Positions 19,008-28,258 of a stretch of 64,000 bases of DNA are shown here, piece after piece. Under the pieces are notes generated by a model, which did not search any database, was not told the DNA's origin, and was given only the letters and a program-made list of their open reading frames with translations. Every line of letters begins with the position of its first letter. The stretch's first letter is position 1. This DNA comes from Citrobacter rodentium NBRC 105723 = DSM 16636 (GTDB taxonomy: Bacteria > Pseudomonadota > Gammaproteobacteria > Enterobacterales > Enterobacteriaceae). A program made the translations under genes and the position numbers. The stretch spans positions 1,798,001 through 1,862,000 of the forward strand of contig NZ_CP082833.1 of assembly GCF_021278985.1 (NCBI RefSeq). The letters run 5' to 3'.

Positions 19008-19685
19008 TTACTTCGCTTTAATCAGCTTGATTGCCCAGGCGCCGCTCATAATCAGCAACAGTGCAAAACATAGCCCAAACGCCAGCAGGCACGCCTGCGC
19101 CATATTCATAAAATGCCAGGGCGGGATCAGATACCAGCCTTCGGAGTGCTGATACATTTCCACAAACCACTGCTGGACAGAACTGAGCGTTACGCCGTCA
19201 GGCACTACTGGCGCGTCATAGCCGCAATCTCCGGTGGGCCTGAACCATTCCGGGGCCCACTCCGCTAACGGTAAACCGAAGGGGAAGGTGGGGTCGGTGG
19301 AGCAGCCCTGAACGCCAAAAAGCGCGTCGGGATCGGGGTTGTGGACCGCATAATGGATACCGTTCAGCTTCACAGAGAACTTAATACCCATAATGCTGCC
19401 GTAAAACGCCGCAAGGCAGCCAATCAGTTTCAGGATAATGTTTTTCGGGTTTATCGCCGCAATCAGACCGCCAAAGACCATCACAAACATGGCAAAGCGA
19501 ATGTAAACGCACTGTTCGCACGGCGCCATGTAGAGATAAATCTGGAAGAAAGAGTGAGCAAGGATAATGAGCCCGCCCATTGCGACGGCCATCAGTAACC
19601 ATAAAAACCGCTGCTCCTGCCATCTGACAAGCGTTTCCACCGGCGTGGCGCGCAGGTCTTTCCACATCCCCTTAATATCAACCAT
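19008..19685 (-). CDS. dsbI: DsbB-like quinone-linked thiol oxidase DsbI
   Basis: A 225-residue, four-helix inner-membrane protein of the DsbB family. The first periplasmic loop has the redox pair Cys56-Cys59 (APCEQC), and the second carries Cys128 (QGCST) and Cys154 (GDCGYD). The dsbL and assT genes directly upstream on the same strand define the known DsbL/DsbI pair, which specifically oxidises the AssT sulfotransferase. It lies 14 bases after dsbL. The locus occurs in Salmonella and uropathogenic E. coli but not in E. coli K-12. Confidence 0.93.
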   Translation of the reverse strand: MVDIKGMWKDLRATPVETLVRWQEQRFLWLLMAVAMGGLIILAHSFFQIYLYMAPCEQCVYIRFAMFVMVFGGLIAAINPKNIILKLIGCLAAFYGSIMGIKFSVKLNGIHYAVHNPDPDALFGVQGCSTDPTFPFGLPLAEWAPEWFRPTGDCGYDAPVVPDGVTLSSVQQWFVEMYQHSEGWYLIPPWHFMNMAQACLLAFGLCFALLLIMSGAWAIKLIKAK

Positions 19686-19699
19686 AAGCCTTTCCCTGT

Positions 19700-20368
19700 T
19701 TATTTCGTCGCTAACTCTCTGACCAGCTGTGCCATTGAGTCAATTGACTTGATATTTTTGGTATATATCAGGTATTTGCCGTTGACGACGTAGGCCGGAA
19801 CGCCCTGGATTTTGGCCACCTCATAAGCGGCTTTCCATTTTTGCAGCGTTTGCTGGACGGTAGGTTCTTTCAGCGCGGCTTCAAATTCGGCCTGGCTCAT
19901 TCCCGCGGCATCCAGCCCGGTTTTCAGAAACGCCGCCGGGTCTTTACCGTCTGACCAGCGCTCTTTCTTGTCGTGATAGGCAGCGTACCAGGCGAATTTA
20001 GCTTTCTTAAACTGAGATTTTTCATCGAATAATGAAACACCTGCCGCTTTATCTTTCGCCATCGTCACCGCAAAGAGTTCGCTGGCCTGTTTGCCATATT
20101 CGCCTTTGGTTTCCAGGTGGAAAGGGACAAAGGTGACCAGATCGGCGACCTTATCCGCAACCGGACCGGTCACCGCCTTGTCGTATTTGTAGCAGAATGG
20201 GCAGGCGTAGCTGAACACTTTGATCAGCGTTTTATCGGCATCGGGAATGGGTTTTTCCAGCACCATATAATCGGTGCCTTCCGTAAATGCCGATGCGGTA
20301 AAGGGCAACGCCAGCGCAGCCGTTAACACCACGCTTTTAAATATTGAATTAATCCATTTTGCAGACAT
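19700..20368 (-). CDS. dsbL: thiol:disulfide oxidoreductase DsbL
   Basis: A 222-residue DsbA homologue with a signal peptide (about residues 1-27, ending TASA) and a thioredoxin-fold active site CPFC at 56-59 in VFSYACPFCYKYD. The proline in place of histidine within CxxC is the DsbL type, a very strong oxidant. A cis-proline loop (VQGVPAYVVNG-like) is near residue 195. It should introduce the disulfide into AssT and be reoxidised by DsbI. It lies 27 bases after assT in the same operon. Confidence 0.93.
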   Translation of the reverse strand: MSAKWINSIFKSVVLTAALALPFTASAFTEGTDYMVLEKPIPDADKTLIKVFSYACPFCYKYDKAVTGPVADKVADLVTFVPFHLETKGEYGKQASELFAVTMAKDKAAGVSLFDEKSQFKKAKFAWYAAYHDKKERWSDGKDPAAFLKTGLDAAGMSQAEFEAALKEPTVQQTLQKWKAAYEVAKIQGVPAYVVNGKYLIYTKNIKSIDSMAQLVRELATK

Positions 20369-20395
20369 AATTAATCCTTAACAAAAATAATTCGC

Positions 20396-22192
20396 TTATT
20401 TAAACATCTGTTGTGGGTGAACCAGTAAGGCGCGATAGTGGGTCTGATTGGGCTTATCGGAAAGCACGTCGATTTCCACCTTAACGTCTTTCGTTTTGTA
20501 GTCGATTTCATTTATTTTACCGATGGTCGGCTGTCCGACTTCAAATAAATTAATGGATCCACTAAAGCCAAAGATGGTGTCACGATCTTTCTGATATTCA
20601 ATTACCGAGGTGATCGGGCTATAAAAATCGTACCCGCGCTCTTTGCCATATTGCCAGAGCTGTTGCACGGTTCCATTTTTCTCATCAATTTTATATTCCA
20701 CAAAGCGCGAATATTTCATTGACGGCAGCGCAGGTTGCTCCAGCCATCGTCCATCGCCGTTATCAAATACCGTCAACGTTCCTTTATCGGTAAGCCACGC
20801 GGTATGTTGGGTATAGGAGAAATCGAAGTCGGTATTTTCACACTTGCCGTTTTCATTGCAGGTAAGAGGATTGCCTTTGCTGTCCACCGGTTTCAGTAAT
20901 TTACTGGCAAGCTGTTTATTCCAGCCTTTCGCTGGCGCAAGGATCCATTTCACCTGCTTGTCGCGGCCTATTTTGACGATTCCCTGATGGCGGGATGAGA
21001 GGATAATGGCGTCGTCTTTGGCATCGTAAGCAATGGAGTTGACATGCGCCCAGTTGCGTCCCGCGCCTACGCCCAGCGCGTCGCCAAACGGCGTATCCGG
21101 CTCCAGCTTCGCCTGCTGCCCTGCATGTTCCAGATCGACGTTAACGCAGACGGCGCCCGCGTCCAGCGCGCCCAACAGCGAGTCGCGAAGAGGATCGAGG
21201 ATCTTCGTCAGGTCCCAGACGTCAATCACGCGGCCTGATTTATCCACTTCGATAATCTGATCGCGAATGGTATGAACATGGAGGCCATCTTCTTTACGAT
21301 AATTGCGTTTGCCTACGCGCAGCAGCACCGTGCCGTTAACCGTTTCAATCGATTCATGAGTGGCGTCGAGGAATCCGCGCGGCAGCTTATGATCCGCCAG
21401 AACCTGTCCCATCATATCAAACTCATACCAGTGCTGGCCCTGAACGGCGGTAAAGGTGCCGCGCGGAGTTTCCCGGATCCCCATCAGATAGCCGCGCTTG
21501 TTGATGTTCATATCGTGGCCGTCATAGAAGGTGTCCTGATCCAGCCACCAGCGATATTCACCTTCGGTATCAACCACAAAGGTGAACGGCGCGATGTCAA
21601 ACGGCAGCGCGCCTCCCGCCGGACCGGCGTCCAGAAGACCGGCATTCTTGTCTTTTTCACCGTGCCAGTGGAATTCCGCCCCCTGGGGAGTAAAGGTATG
21701 AGTATTCACCAGATAAAGGCGATCTTCAAAACCGGGAGCAACCTTAATGACTTTGGTTTTCTGCAGGTCTGAGATGGAGCGGTTATCCATATAGCGGTTC
21801 ACGATGGCGGACGTTTGTATGACGTAATCTTCCTTCATCGCTTTACCGTTTTCGGTATATTCAACGGTAACCTTATTGGCATGCTTTTGATAAAGCCCGA
21901 AAACAGGTATGCCGTCGTAGGTTGCCAGCGATTGTTTGCCGACGGAATAAGAAACGGGCACGCCTTTTTCGCCTTTGCCGTGCACGGTGACTTTTACATC
22001 TGAAATAGTATGGCTATCAAGTTCAATCAGCGCTGTCAGCGGCGCATTGCCATAGGGGTCGACAACAATCGCGCCTAATTTGCCCGCGGGTTGCGCAGGC
22101 TGAAAGCCGGCAGCAATCGCACCTGTTGCAAATAAGCCTAACGCGAGCGCAACGGTTCCCGAGAGGAGGGTTTTTCGATAGGGATGAAACAT
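20396..22192 (-). CDS. assT: periplasmic arylsulfate sulfotransferase AssT
   Basis: A 598-residue protein. Residues 1-27 form a signal peptide (GAIA-AG). The mature part is a beta-propeller aryl sulfotransferase that moves a sulfuryl group from a phenolic sulfate ester to another phenol without PAPS. His463 in SYTQHTAW corresponds to the transient sulfohistidine His436 of the mature E. coli enzyme. Cys445 and Cys451 (PLTCNENGKCENT) correspond to its essential short-range disulfide, the DsbL/DsbI substrate. It is the first gene of assT-dsbL-dsbI, and both key features are intact. Confidence 0.95.
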   Translation of the reverse strand: MFHPYRKTLLSGTVALALGLFATGAIAAGFQPAQPAGKLGAIVVDPYGNAPLTALIELDSHTISDVKVTVHGKGEKGVPVSYSVGKQSLATYDGIPVFGLYQKHANKVTVEYTENGKAMKEDYVIQTSAIVNRYMDNRSISDLQKTKVIKVAPGFEDRLYLVNTHTFTPQGAEFHWHGEKDKNAGLLDAGPAGGALPFDIAPFTFVVDTEGEYRWWLDQDTFYDGHDMNINKRGYLMGIRETPRGTFTAVQGQHWYEFDMMGQVLADHKLPRGFLDATHESIETVNGTVLLRVGKRNYRKEDGLHVHTIRDQIIEVDKSGRVIDVWDLTKILDPLRDSLLGALDAGAVCVNVDLEHAGQQAKLEPDTPFGDALGVGAGRNWAHVNSIAYDAKDDAIILSSRHQGIVKIGRDKQVKWILAPAKGWNKQLASKLLKPVDSKGNPLTCNENGKCENTDFDFSYTQHTAWLTDKGTLTVFDNGDGRWLEQPALPSMKYSRFVEYKIDEKNGTVQQLWQYGKERGYDFYSPITSVIEYQKDRDTIFGFSGSINLFEVGQPTIGKINEIDYKTKDVKVEIDVLSDKPNQTHYRALLVHPQQMFK

Positions 22193-22594
22193 GGATATAT
22201 CTCCTTATATAACGCTGAGCATAAGATAATGGCAAATATATTCTGTTTAATGATTATTAGTACTTAAAAATAAATAACACTAATCTTTTCCACGGTGAAA
22301 AGAGTATTGTTTTACGAGGCATATATTCGTGATAAGAATATGTTTGGTGATATTACGTTTTTGATAGTAAAAGTGAGTTTCTGTCAGGTAAATAAGTAAT
22401 CTGTGAGATTGTGATCTTATCGACAATGTTTACTTTAAATATTGTCATTCACTATTTATAAATTCTGCCTTTTTATATGATCAAAATCATATAATTGTTG
22501 GCGTACTGTGCGAGTATATGAATATGTTGCGGCGTGGGTATGTTAAATTTTTAACGCTATTTATTTATTAATGTTAAATTAAAAGGGTAAAAGG
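22193..22594. other. 402-base AT-rich intergenic region upstream of assT
   Basis: Very AT-rich, it separates the divergent assT operon and a small ORF and should hold the assT promoter. Apart from a 17-codon open stretch at 22517 I see no gene, RNA or repeat in it. Its composition differs from flanking genes, which fits acquisition of the assT locus by transfer. Confidence 0.5.
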
Positions 22595-22771
22595 ATGTTT
22601 ATCGCCTGGTATTGGATTGTATTAATTGTTGTGGTCGCCATTGGTTATTATTGCCATATGAAGCGCTATTGCAAAGCGTTCAGGCAGGACCGGGATGCGC
22701 TGCTGGAAATTCGTAATAAATTACTGCGCCGCCAGGACGAAGAACGTCTGACGGCGAAAGAGCAGAAGTAG
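22595..22771 (+). CDS. 58-residue single-pass membrane protein, uncharacterised
   Basis: A small reading frame with a clear AAAAGG ribosome site. It begins MFIAWYWIVLIVVVAIGYY, a single hydrophobic helix at residues about 3-20, followed by a strongly charged tail (KRYCKAFRQDRDALLEIRNK, ending in Glu/Lys-rich sequence). The topology suggests an inner-membrane anchor with a cytoplasmic amphipathic helix. It lies between assT and zupT, on the strand opposite to both. Coding is supported by the ribosome site and the membrane-plus-charged-helix pattern. No function is known to me. Confidence 0.65.
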   Translation: MFIAWYWIVLIVVVAIGYYCHMKRYCKAFRQDRDALLEIRNKLLRRQDEERLTAKEQK

Positions 22772-22799
22772 GCGCATTCTGCGCGCAGCGACGAGACGA

Positions 22800-23573
22800 T
22801 TAGCCGAGCCCCATGCTCTGCAACGCCACGAGACTTAACCCCATCACCGACATACCGCAGAGGACGCCGTAGCTTGGGTTGTTATTGGGATCGATCTCTT
22901 TCGCCAGCGGCATCAGCTCATCGACCGACAGCGCGACCATGATCCCCGCGACGGCGGCCATAATGGCGGCCATCACGACCGGCGACACCAGGCTCCCCAG
23001 GATCAGCCAGGCCAGTACCCCGCCCAGGATTTCAGCCATGCCGGAAATGCCCGCCCAGAATACCGCCGTTCGCTTAGAGCCGGTTGCGGCATAGACCGGA
23101 CCCGCTACCGCTAATCCTTCAGGAATATTGTGCAGGGCAACGGCCAGCGCCACGCCAAACCCCAGCTCCAGATTACTGCTGGCGGTGACGTAGGTTGCAA
23201 TCCCTTCCGGGAAGTTATGCAAACTGATCCCCAGGGTCAGCAGTATGGCGGTACGTTTAATCGAGCCGGGAAGCGGTTGCTTTGTTTTTTGCACCAGATC
23301 CTGCGGGTGGGCGTGAGGCAGCAGCCGGTCCAGGCCGAAATAGCCCAGCAGGCCGACGATAAACATGCCGTAACCGAGGATCGGCGACATCTCTTCTGCG
23401 GCCAGCGCGGCGGGGAGCATCTCCATCAGGGAGATCAGCAGCATGATCCCGGCGGCAAACCCAAGCGAAAATGCCAGCAGACGGTTTGACGGTTTCTGGC
23501 CCAGTACGCCCAGAAACGCGCCGATAAACGTGGCGGCCCCCGCCAGTAAGGTCAGAATTAAAGGTACTGACAT
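22800..23573 (-). CDS. zupT: zinc transporter ZupT (ZIP family)
   Basis: A 257-residue protein with eight predicted membrane segments, the E. coli length. ZupT imports zinc and other divalent metals. The binuclear metal site motifs HNFPEG (119-124) and HNIPEG (148-153) in helices IV and V are intact. A short His-containing loop (LPHAHPQ, about 85-91) separates helices III and IV. The start at 23573 (MSVPLILTLL) is preferred because it matches the family. An upstream TTG would add 11 residues. Confidence 0.95.
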   Translation of the reverse strand: MSVPLILTLLAGAATFIGAFLGVLGQKPSNRLLAFSLGFAAGIMLLISLMEMLPAALAAEEMSPILGYGMFIVGLLGYFGLDRLLPHAHPQDLVQKTKQPLPGSIKRTAILLTLGISLHNFPEGIATYVTASSNLELGFGVALAVALHNIPEGLAVAGPVYAATGSKRTAVFWAGISGMAEILGGVLAWLILGSLVSPVVMAAIMAAVAGIMVALSVDELMPLAKEIDPNNNPSYGVLCGMSVMGLSLVALQSMGLG

Positions 23574-23704
23574 TAAAATCTCCTTAGAAATCGACCTGAC
23601 CTTCAAAATAACTGATGATGATCATCATGGTTATCTGAGTTCTTCACACATTGAAAGAGCGTATTGTAAGACTATCAAATGACTCCCTTAGTAAGGATAT
23701 CATC

Positions 23705-24502
23705 ATGTCTGCAGTTCGTATGCCAGCATTGTTTTTAGGCCACGGCAGCCCAATGAACGTGCTGGAAGATAATCGTTATACCCGTAGCTGGCGGCAGCTG
23801 GGGGAGCGCCTGCCGCGGCCCAAAGCGATTGTTGTGGTGTCCGCCCACTGGTACACACGCGGAACCGGCGTGACGGCGATGGAAGCGCCAAAAACGCTCC
23901 ATGATTTCGGCGGCTTTCCGCAAGCATTGTACGACATGCGCTATCCGGCGCCGGGTTCGCCGCAGCTGGCGCAGCATCTGGTGGATCTTCTGGCCCCGGT
24001 CGCAGTGACGCTCGACAAAGAGGCCTGGGGATTTGACCACGGTTCGTGGGGAGTATTGTTTAAAATGTACCCGAATGCCGATATCCCTATGGTGCAGCTG
24101 AGCATCGACAGCACCAGATCGGCGGCCTGGCATTTTGCGCTGGGACGCAAACTGGCGGCGCTGCGCGATGAAGGTATTTTGCTGGTAGCCAGCGGTAACG
24201 TGGTGCATAACCTGCGCACCGTTCGCTGGCATGGCGACAATTCGCCCTATCCGTGGGCAACGTCGTTCAATGATTTTGTCAAAGCGAATCTGCGCTGGCA
24301 GGGGCCGGTTGAGCAGCATCCACTGGTCAACTATCTCGACCATGAAGGCGGTTCGTTGTCGAATCCAACGCCAGATCACTATCTGCCTTTGCTGTATGCG
24401 CTGGGCACATGGGATGGCAAAGAGGCCATCACCCTTCCGGTGGATGGCATTGAAATGGGCAGCCTGAGTATGCTGTCGGTGCAGGTGGGCGAGGCCGGAT
24501 AA
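23705..24502 (+). CDS. ygiD: 4,5-DOPA-extradiol-dioxygenase-like protein YgiD
   Basis: A 265-residue LigB-type class III extradiol dioxygenase. Metal ligands are visible in LGHGSPMN (about residue 15) and VVSAHWYTRG (about 50), with further His in DHGSWGVL and GNVVHNLR. E. coli YgiD has DOPA 4,5-dioxygenase activity in vitro; its natural substrate is unclear. The start is ATG 23705 with TAAGGAT upstream. The longer E. coli start (MTPLVKD) is not in frame here. The last residues GEAG and the stop codon come from a REP element. Confidence 0.9.
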   Translation: MSAVRMPALFLGHGSPMNVLEDNRYTRSWRQLGERLPRPKAIVVVSAHWYTRGTGVTAMEAPKTLHDFGGFPQALYDMRYPAPGSPQLAQHLVDLLAPVAVTLDKEAWGFDHGSWGVLFKMYPNADIPMVQLSIDSTRSAAWHFALGRKLAALRDEGILLVASGNVVHNLRTVRWHGDNSPYPWATSFNDFVKANLRWQGPVEQHPLVNYLDHEGGSLSNPTPDHYLPLLYALGTWDGKEAITLPVDGIEMGSLSMLSVQVGEAG

Positions 24503-24525
24503 GGCGCTTTGCGCCGCCATCCGGC
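24494..24525. repeat. REP element overlapping the ygiD stop codon
   Basis: GCCGGATAAGGCG and CGCCATCCGGC are the two arms. The TAA stop of ygiD (24500-24502) lies inside the first arm. It separates convergent ygiD and ygiC. Confidence 0.8.
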
Positions 24526-24533
24526 ACTTCCGG

Positions 24534-25694
24534 TCATTCGACAAAAATATGCGGGTAGAAGCGGGAGAGATCCTGGGTGATCAGCGCCCGGTCTTCGCGA
24601 ATACCGATCCCGGCAGGCTGATCGTTGATCAACCAACTGCCAATCAGCATATAGCTGTCGCCAAACTTCGGCAGCGGATGGAACTGCTGCACGATCATAC
24701 CTTCTTCGCCGTATGGGCCTTCCACTGCTTCGATCGTTTTACCGTTTTCAACGATCGAGACGTTGGCGCCTTCACGCGAGAAGATTGGCTTCACGACATA
24801 TTTTTCCATTTGCGGATGGTCGTCTTCGGCGAAGTACGCAGGCAGCAGGTTTGGATGGTTGGGGAACATCTCCCACAGCAGCGGCAGCAACGCTTTGTTG
24901 GAGATAATGCTTTTCCAGGCCGGTTCCAGCCAGCGAACGCCAGCATCTTCCAGCTTGGTGGAGAACATCTCGCGCAGCATAAACTCCCACGGGTACAGCT
25001 TGAACAGGTTGGCGATGACCTGATCCTGCAGATCCGTAAACTGACCTTTCTCGCCCAGACCAATATCGTCGATATAGAGGAATTCGGTGGCGATTTCCGC
25101 TTCGGCGGCGCAATCCTGCAGATACTGGATCGTACCGCGATCTTCCACGGTGTCCCGGCAGCAGGTGAGGTGCAGAAGCTGAAAACCGTACTGCTCGCGC
25201 AGTTCGGCAAAACGCTCAATGAGCTTTTCCTGCAGGCTGTTAAACTGGTCGCTGCCTTCCGGCAGGTTACCGGCATTAAGCTGATCTTCCAGCCAGATCC
25301 ACTGGAAGAATGCCGCCTCGTACAGCGACGTAGGCGTATCGGCGTTATTTTCCAGCAGCTTAGGCTCGCCAGTGCCGTCCCACGCCAGATCGAGTCGGGA
25401 ATAGAGCGACGGCTGATGCGTCTGCCAGGACTGGCGGACGAAGCCCCATGTGTGTTTCGGAATGCGGAATTTGGTCATCAGCTCATCGCTGGCGATCACT
25501 TTCTCAACCACTTTCAGGCACATCTGGTGCAGTTCGGCGGTCACCTCTTCCAGTTTTTCGACCTGCGCCAGCGTCAGCTTGTAGTAGGCATCTTCACACC
25601 AGTACGGTTCGCCGTACATGGTGTGAAAATTGAAACCGTATTCAGTAGCTTTATCGCGCCAGTCCGGGCGCTCGGTGATACTGACTCTTTCCAT
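24534..25694 (-). CDS. ygiC: glutathionylspermidine-synthase-like ATP-grasp protein YgiC
   Basis: A 386-residue protein identical in length to E. coli YgiC. It carries the C-terminal synthetase (ATP-grasp) half of glutathionylspermidine synthetase family proteins without the amidase half. LLENNADTPTSLYEAAFFQW (about residues 108-127) and VVKPIFSREGANV (about 290-302) are family segments. The substrate is not established. The start MERVSITERPDW at 25694 gives a 5-base gap after ygiB; an ATG 9 bases earlier is possible. It is last in the tolC-ygiB-ygiC group. Confidence 0.9.
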   Translation of the reverse strand: MERVSITERPDWRDKATEYGFNFHTMYGEPYWCEDAYYKLTLAQVEKLEEVTAELHQMCLKVVEKVIASDELMTKFRIPKHTWGFVRQSWQTHQPSLYSRLDLAWDGTGEPKLLENNADTPTSLYEAAFFQWIWLEDQLNAGNLPEGSDQFNSLQEKLIERFAELREQYGFQLLHLTCCRDTVEDRGTIQYLQDCAAEAEIATEFLYIDDIGLGEKGQFTDLQDQVIANLFKLYPWEFMLREMFSTKLEDAGVRWLEPAWKSIISNKALLPLLWEMFPNHPNLLPAYFAEDDHPQMEKYVVKPIFSREGANVSIVENGKTIEAVEGPYGEEGMIVQQFHPLPKFGDSYMLIGSWLINDQPAGIGIREDRALITQDLSRFYPHIFVE

Positions 25695-25699
25695 GCGGA

Positions 25700-26371
25700 T
25701 CAACCACCCATCGAACGCGTGCTGGTGCCGCTGGCGCTACGCTGCATGGTGCTCTGTTTAGCGACAGATTCACCGAAGCCGCCGCGAGTAACGGTTGAGG
25801 TGGTGGCAGGCTTCGGCGCCATTGCGGTTTTCGGCACCGTCATGGTACGGCCCGGCGTTGCCGCGCCGTAGTTTTTGCCGCTCGCATCGGTATATTTGCC
25901 GTAGGCCGGGCTGGCCGGATTTTTCGAGCTGAACAGCGGCTGCTGGGCAAAGCCCGCGCCGCCGCCCATCATCCGGCCCATCATATAGCCCGCCATCAGC
26001 GGCATCCAGAAGCTGCCGCTGGACTGCTGCGCCTGCGCCTGACCTTCGGGGGCCATACCTGCCTGGGCGGGCGCCTGCTGGCACTGGCCTTCGCCGAACT
26101 CGGCGACGCAGTCCTCGCGGGAGGCGTATTTCGGCGCGGTGCGTTCAGCTTCTTTCAGGGCGTTGTTGTAAGCGGTGGTACACTCCGCGCTCTTGCCCGG
26201 ATTGGCCGTCGAGCAGTCATCCGCATTCTGATACAGCGACACGGTTTCGTCGCTCTTTTCACAACCCGCCAGCATAAACACCGCGGTGACGGCTAACGCC
26301 ACAGGCGTCAGATGACGTGCGCTCCAGTTTTTACGGAACGCAGCGTGTTTGATAGATTTTGTCCGTTTCAT
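25700..26371 (-). CDS. ygiB: DUF1190 family lipoprotein-like YgiB
   Basis: A 223-residue protein matching E. coli YgiB. A basic N-terminus, hydrophobic segment and lipobox-like FMLAGC (Cys about residue 37) suggest a lipoprotein. The middle contains a Gln/Ala-rich stretch and SFWMPLMAGYMMGRMMGGGAG, and the C-terminus is Thr/Ser/Arg-rich. It lies downstream of tolC and directly upstream of ygiC. In E. coli this group belongs to the MarA/SoxS/Rob-controlled tolC operon. The function is unknown. Confidence 0.88.
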   Translation of the reverse strand: MKRTKSIKHAAFRKNWSARHLTPVALAVTAVFMLAGCEKSDETVSLYQNADDCSTANPGKSAECTTAYNNALKEAERTAPKYASREDCVAEFGEGQCQQAPAQAGMAPEGQAQAQQSSGSFWMPLMAGYMMGRMMGGGAGFAQQPLFSSKNPASPAYGKYTDASGKNYGAATPGRTMTVPKTAMAPKPATTSTVTRGGFGESVAKQSTMQRSASGTSTRSMGG

Positions 26372-26495
26372 ATTCGTCTTCCAGGACCCAGTGGTAATTA
26401 CTGCTCAGGATAGAGGATGAGTGGTTGAAAATGAAGCGAGAAGGCGGCGGAATGTGAGGATCTTTACGTTGTCTTACGTTCAACGGCGGTTTAAT

Positions 26496-26562
26496 GCCGG
26501 ATGGCGGCTGCGCCTTATCGGGCCTACGAGAGTGTAGGCCCGATAAACGAAGCGCCATCGGG
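26496..26562. repeat. REP pair between tolC and ygiB
   Basis: GCCGGATGGCGGCTGCGCC is followed by an inverted pair TATCGGGCCTACGAG and TGTAGGCCCGATAAACG. It sits between co-directional tolC and ygiB, where it may reduce readthrough or protect the tolC mRNA. The centre contains ATCGGGCCTACG, the class of site used by IS621 elements. Confidence 0.82.
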
Positions 26563-26568
26563 TAACGC

Positions 26569-28050
26569 TTAGTTGCGGAACGGATTACCGCTGTTGCCAG
26601 AGGAGGTTGTCGTCCGCGCGCTTGCAGGCTGTACGGCAGCAGCATTGCCGTTAAAGTTATCAACGGCGGAGTCCTGCTGCGGCGTTTCCGGCGCCACGCT
26701 GTCCGGGTTGGTCGGAATCGGTTTGCCCAGCGTATTGTTCAGCGCCAGCAGATCCTGCTCGTTCAGCGTACCCAGCGCTGATTTGATATTCAGCTGGTTA
26801 AGCAGGTAGTTATAGCGCGCATTGGCCAGCTGCTGCTTGGCGTTGTACAGCGTGGTGGTCGCATCCAGCACGTCGACGATCGTACGCGTACCAACGGAGT
26901 AACCGGCTTCCATCGCGTCCAGAGAGCTCTGGGCAGAGACTACCGCCTGTTTGTAGGCGTTAATGCTGCTGATGGAGGCGTTGATATTATTGAAAGAGGA
27001 ACGCACGGTCTGCACGACGCTGCGGTGGGCGCTTTCCAGCTGCTCGCTCGCGCCGACAAAGTTGTACTGCGCCTGTTTGACCTGCGAGTTGACCATTCCG
27101 CCCTGATAAATCGGCAGCGAGAAGCTCAGACCGATTTTGTTCTGGCCCATGTTGCTGTCGTCATATTGTGAACCGGCAGCGCCGCGGGTTTTTGAACCGC
27201 TGTAGGAGGTGTCAGAGACGCCGGTAGAGGCGGTTAAATCCAGCGTCGGCAGATGGCCGTCCTGCGCCTGGCGAATCTGCTCGCGTGCCAGATCCTGCGT
27301 CAGACGGGCCTGCAACAGCGTTAAGTTACGGTTTTCCGCTTCTTTCAGCAGCGCGTTCACCGGCTGCGGCTTGTCGGTTTTAAAACTGTCGACGTTCAGC
27401 GACGCCAGTTCCGGATAATAGTTGCCGGTGACCTGACGCAGTTCTTCCACCGCATTGTCGAGATCGTTACGCGCGGTCACTTCGTTCGCCAGGACGGTGT
27501 CATACTGTGAGCGGGCGTTCTGCACGTCGGTGATTGCCACCAGACCCACGTTGAAACGTTGCGTGGTTTGATCCAACTGACGGTAAATCGCCTCTTTCTG
27601 CGCCTGGGTGTAAGAGAGAACGTCAATGGCGTTCAAGACTCTGAAATAGGCGCTGGCGGTGTTTAAGATCAGCGTTTGCTGGTCTGTCTGGTAAGTGACA
27701 TCCTGAATGCCGGCTGATTTTTCCTGCAGGGTCAGCGCGCGCCATTTCGACATGTCGAAAAGCGTCTGGGTCAATTGCAGAGAGGCGCTGGTGGCGTTAG
27801 AGTTTACGCCGTTAGCGTCACGAAAGCCGTTGCTGTAGGTGTAATCGGCACCTAAACCCAACTGAGGCAGTAAAGGACTACGCGCTTCGTTAATTTTTTC
27901 GAATGCAGCATCGCGATCGGCAGCGGATTTACGTAGTTCCGGGTTGCTCAGGCGTGCTTGCTGATAAACTTGCATCAGGTTCTCTGCCTGGCTCAGTGTG
28001 CTGAACCCCGACAGGCTCAGGCCGATAAGGATGGGGAGCAATTTCTTCAT
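26569..28050 (-). CDS. tolC: outer-membrane efflux channel TolC
   Basis: A 493-residue precursor, the E. coli length. It forms the trimeric channel-tunnel used by AcrAB, MacAB, EmrAB and type I secretion. The signal peptide is residues 1-22 (LSQA-EN). Two duplicated outer-membrane-efflux repeats follow, with GLVAITDVQNARSQYDTVLA and VGTRTIVDVLDATTTLYNAK at equivalent positions. The C-terminal tail is variable and Asn/Thr/Ser-rich. The start MKKLLPILIG at 28050 is the usual mature-gene start; an ATG two codons upstream is in frame. It is divergent from nudF. Confidence 0.97.
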   Translation of the reverse strand: MKKLLPILIGLSLSGFSTLSQAENLMQVYQQARLSNPELRKSAADRDAAFEKINEARSPLLPQLGLGADYTYSNGFRDANGVNSNATSASLQLTQTLFDMSKWRALTLQEKSAGIQDVTYQTDQQTLILNTASAYFRVLNAIDVLSYTQAQKEAIYRQLDQTTQRFNVGLVAITDVQNARSQYDTVLANEVTARNDLDNAVEELRQVTGNYYPELASLNVDSFKTDKPQPVNALLKEAENRNLTLLQARLTQDLAREQIRQAQDGHLPTLDLTASTGVSDTSYSGSKTRGAAGSQYDDSNMGQNKIGLSFSLPIYQGGMVNSQVKQAQYNFVGASEQLESAHRSVVQTVRSSFNNINASISSINAYKQAVVSAQSSLDAMEAGYSVGTRTIVDVLDATTTLYNAKQQLANARYNYLLNQLNIKSALGTLNEQDLLALNNTLGKPIPTNPDSVAPETPQQDSAVDNFNGNAAAVQPASARTTTSSGNSGNPFRN

Positions 28051-28258
28051 TTGCATTCCTTGTTGTGAAGCAGTATTTAGCGCTGATCAAATTGTAAAAA
28101 TAATTGCCGATTCTAGCAGAATCCGCCACTGCAAAAAGTTGGCGTTCTGTGCCATCAGGCGTTAATTTGCACCAATTTACCACAAGGTTGCGGAAACAGC
28201 AGGCTAACGCCCTTGAAATTCACATTTAAATCACTATTGGTACAGAACGGACGGCACA

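Noticed and set aside
24549..25871. A 440-codon open frame antisense to ygiC and ygiB
   Set aside because: It covers two convergent-to-it conserved genes, has no ribosome site or domain, and is explained by their codon bias.
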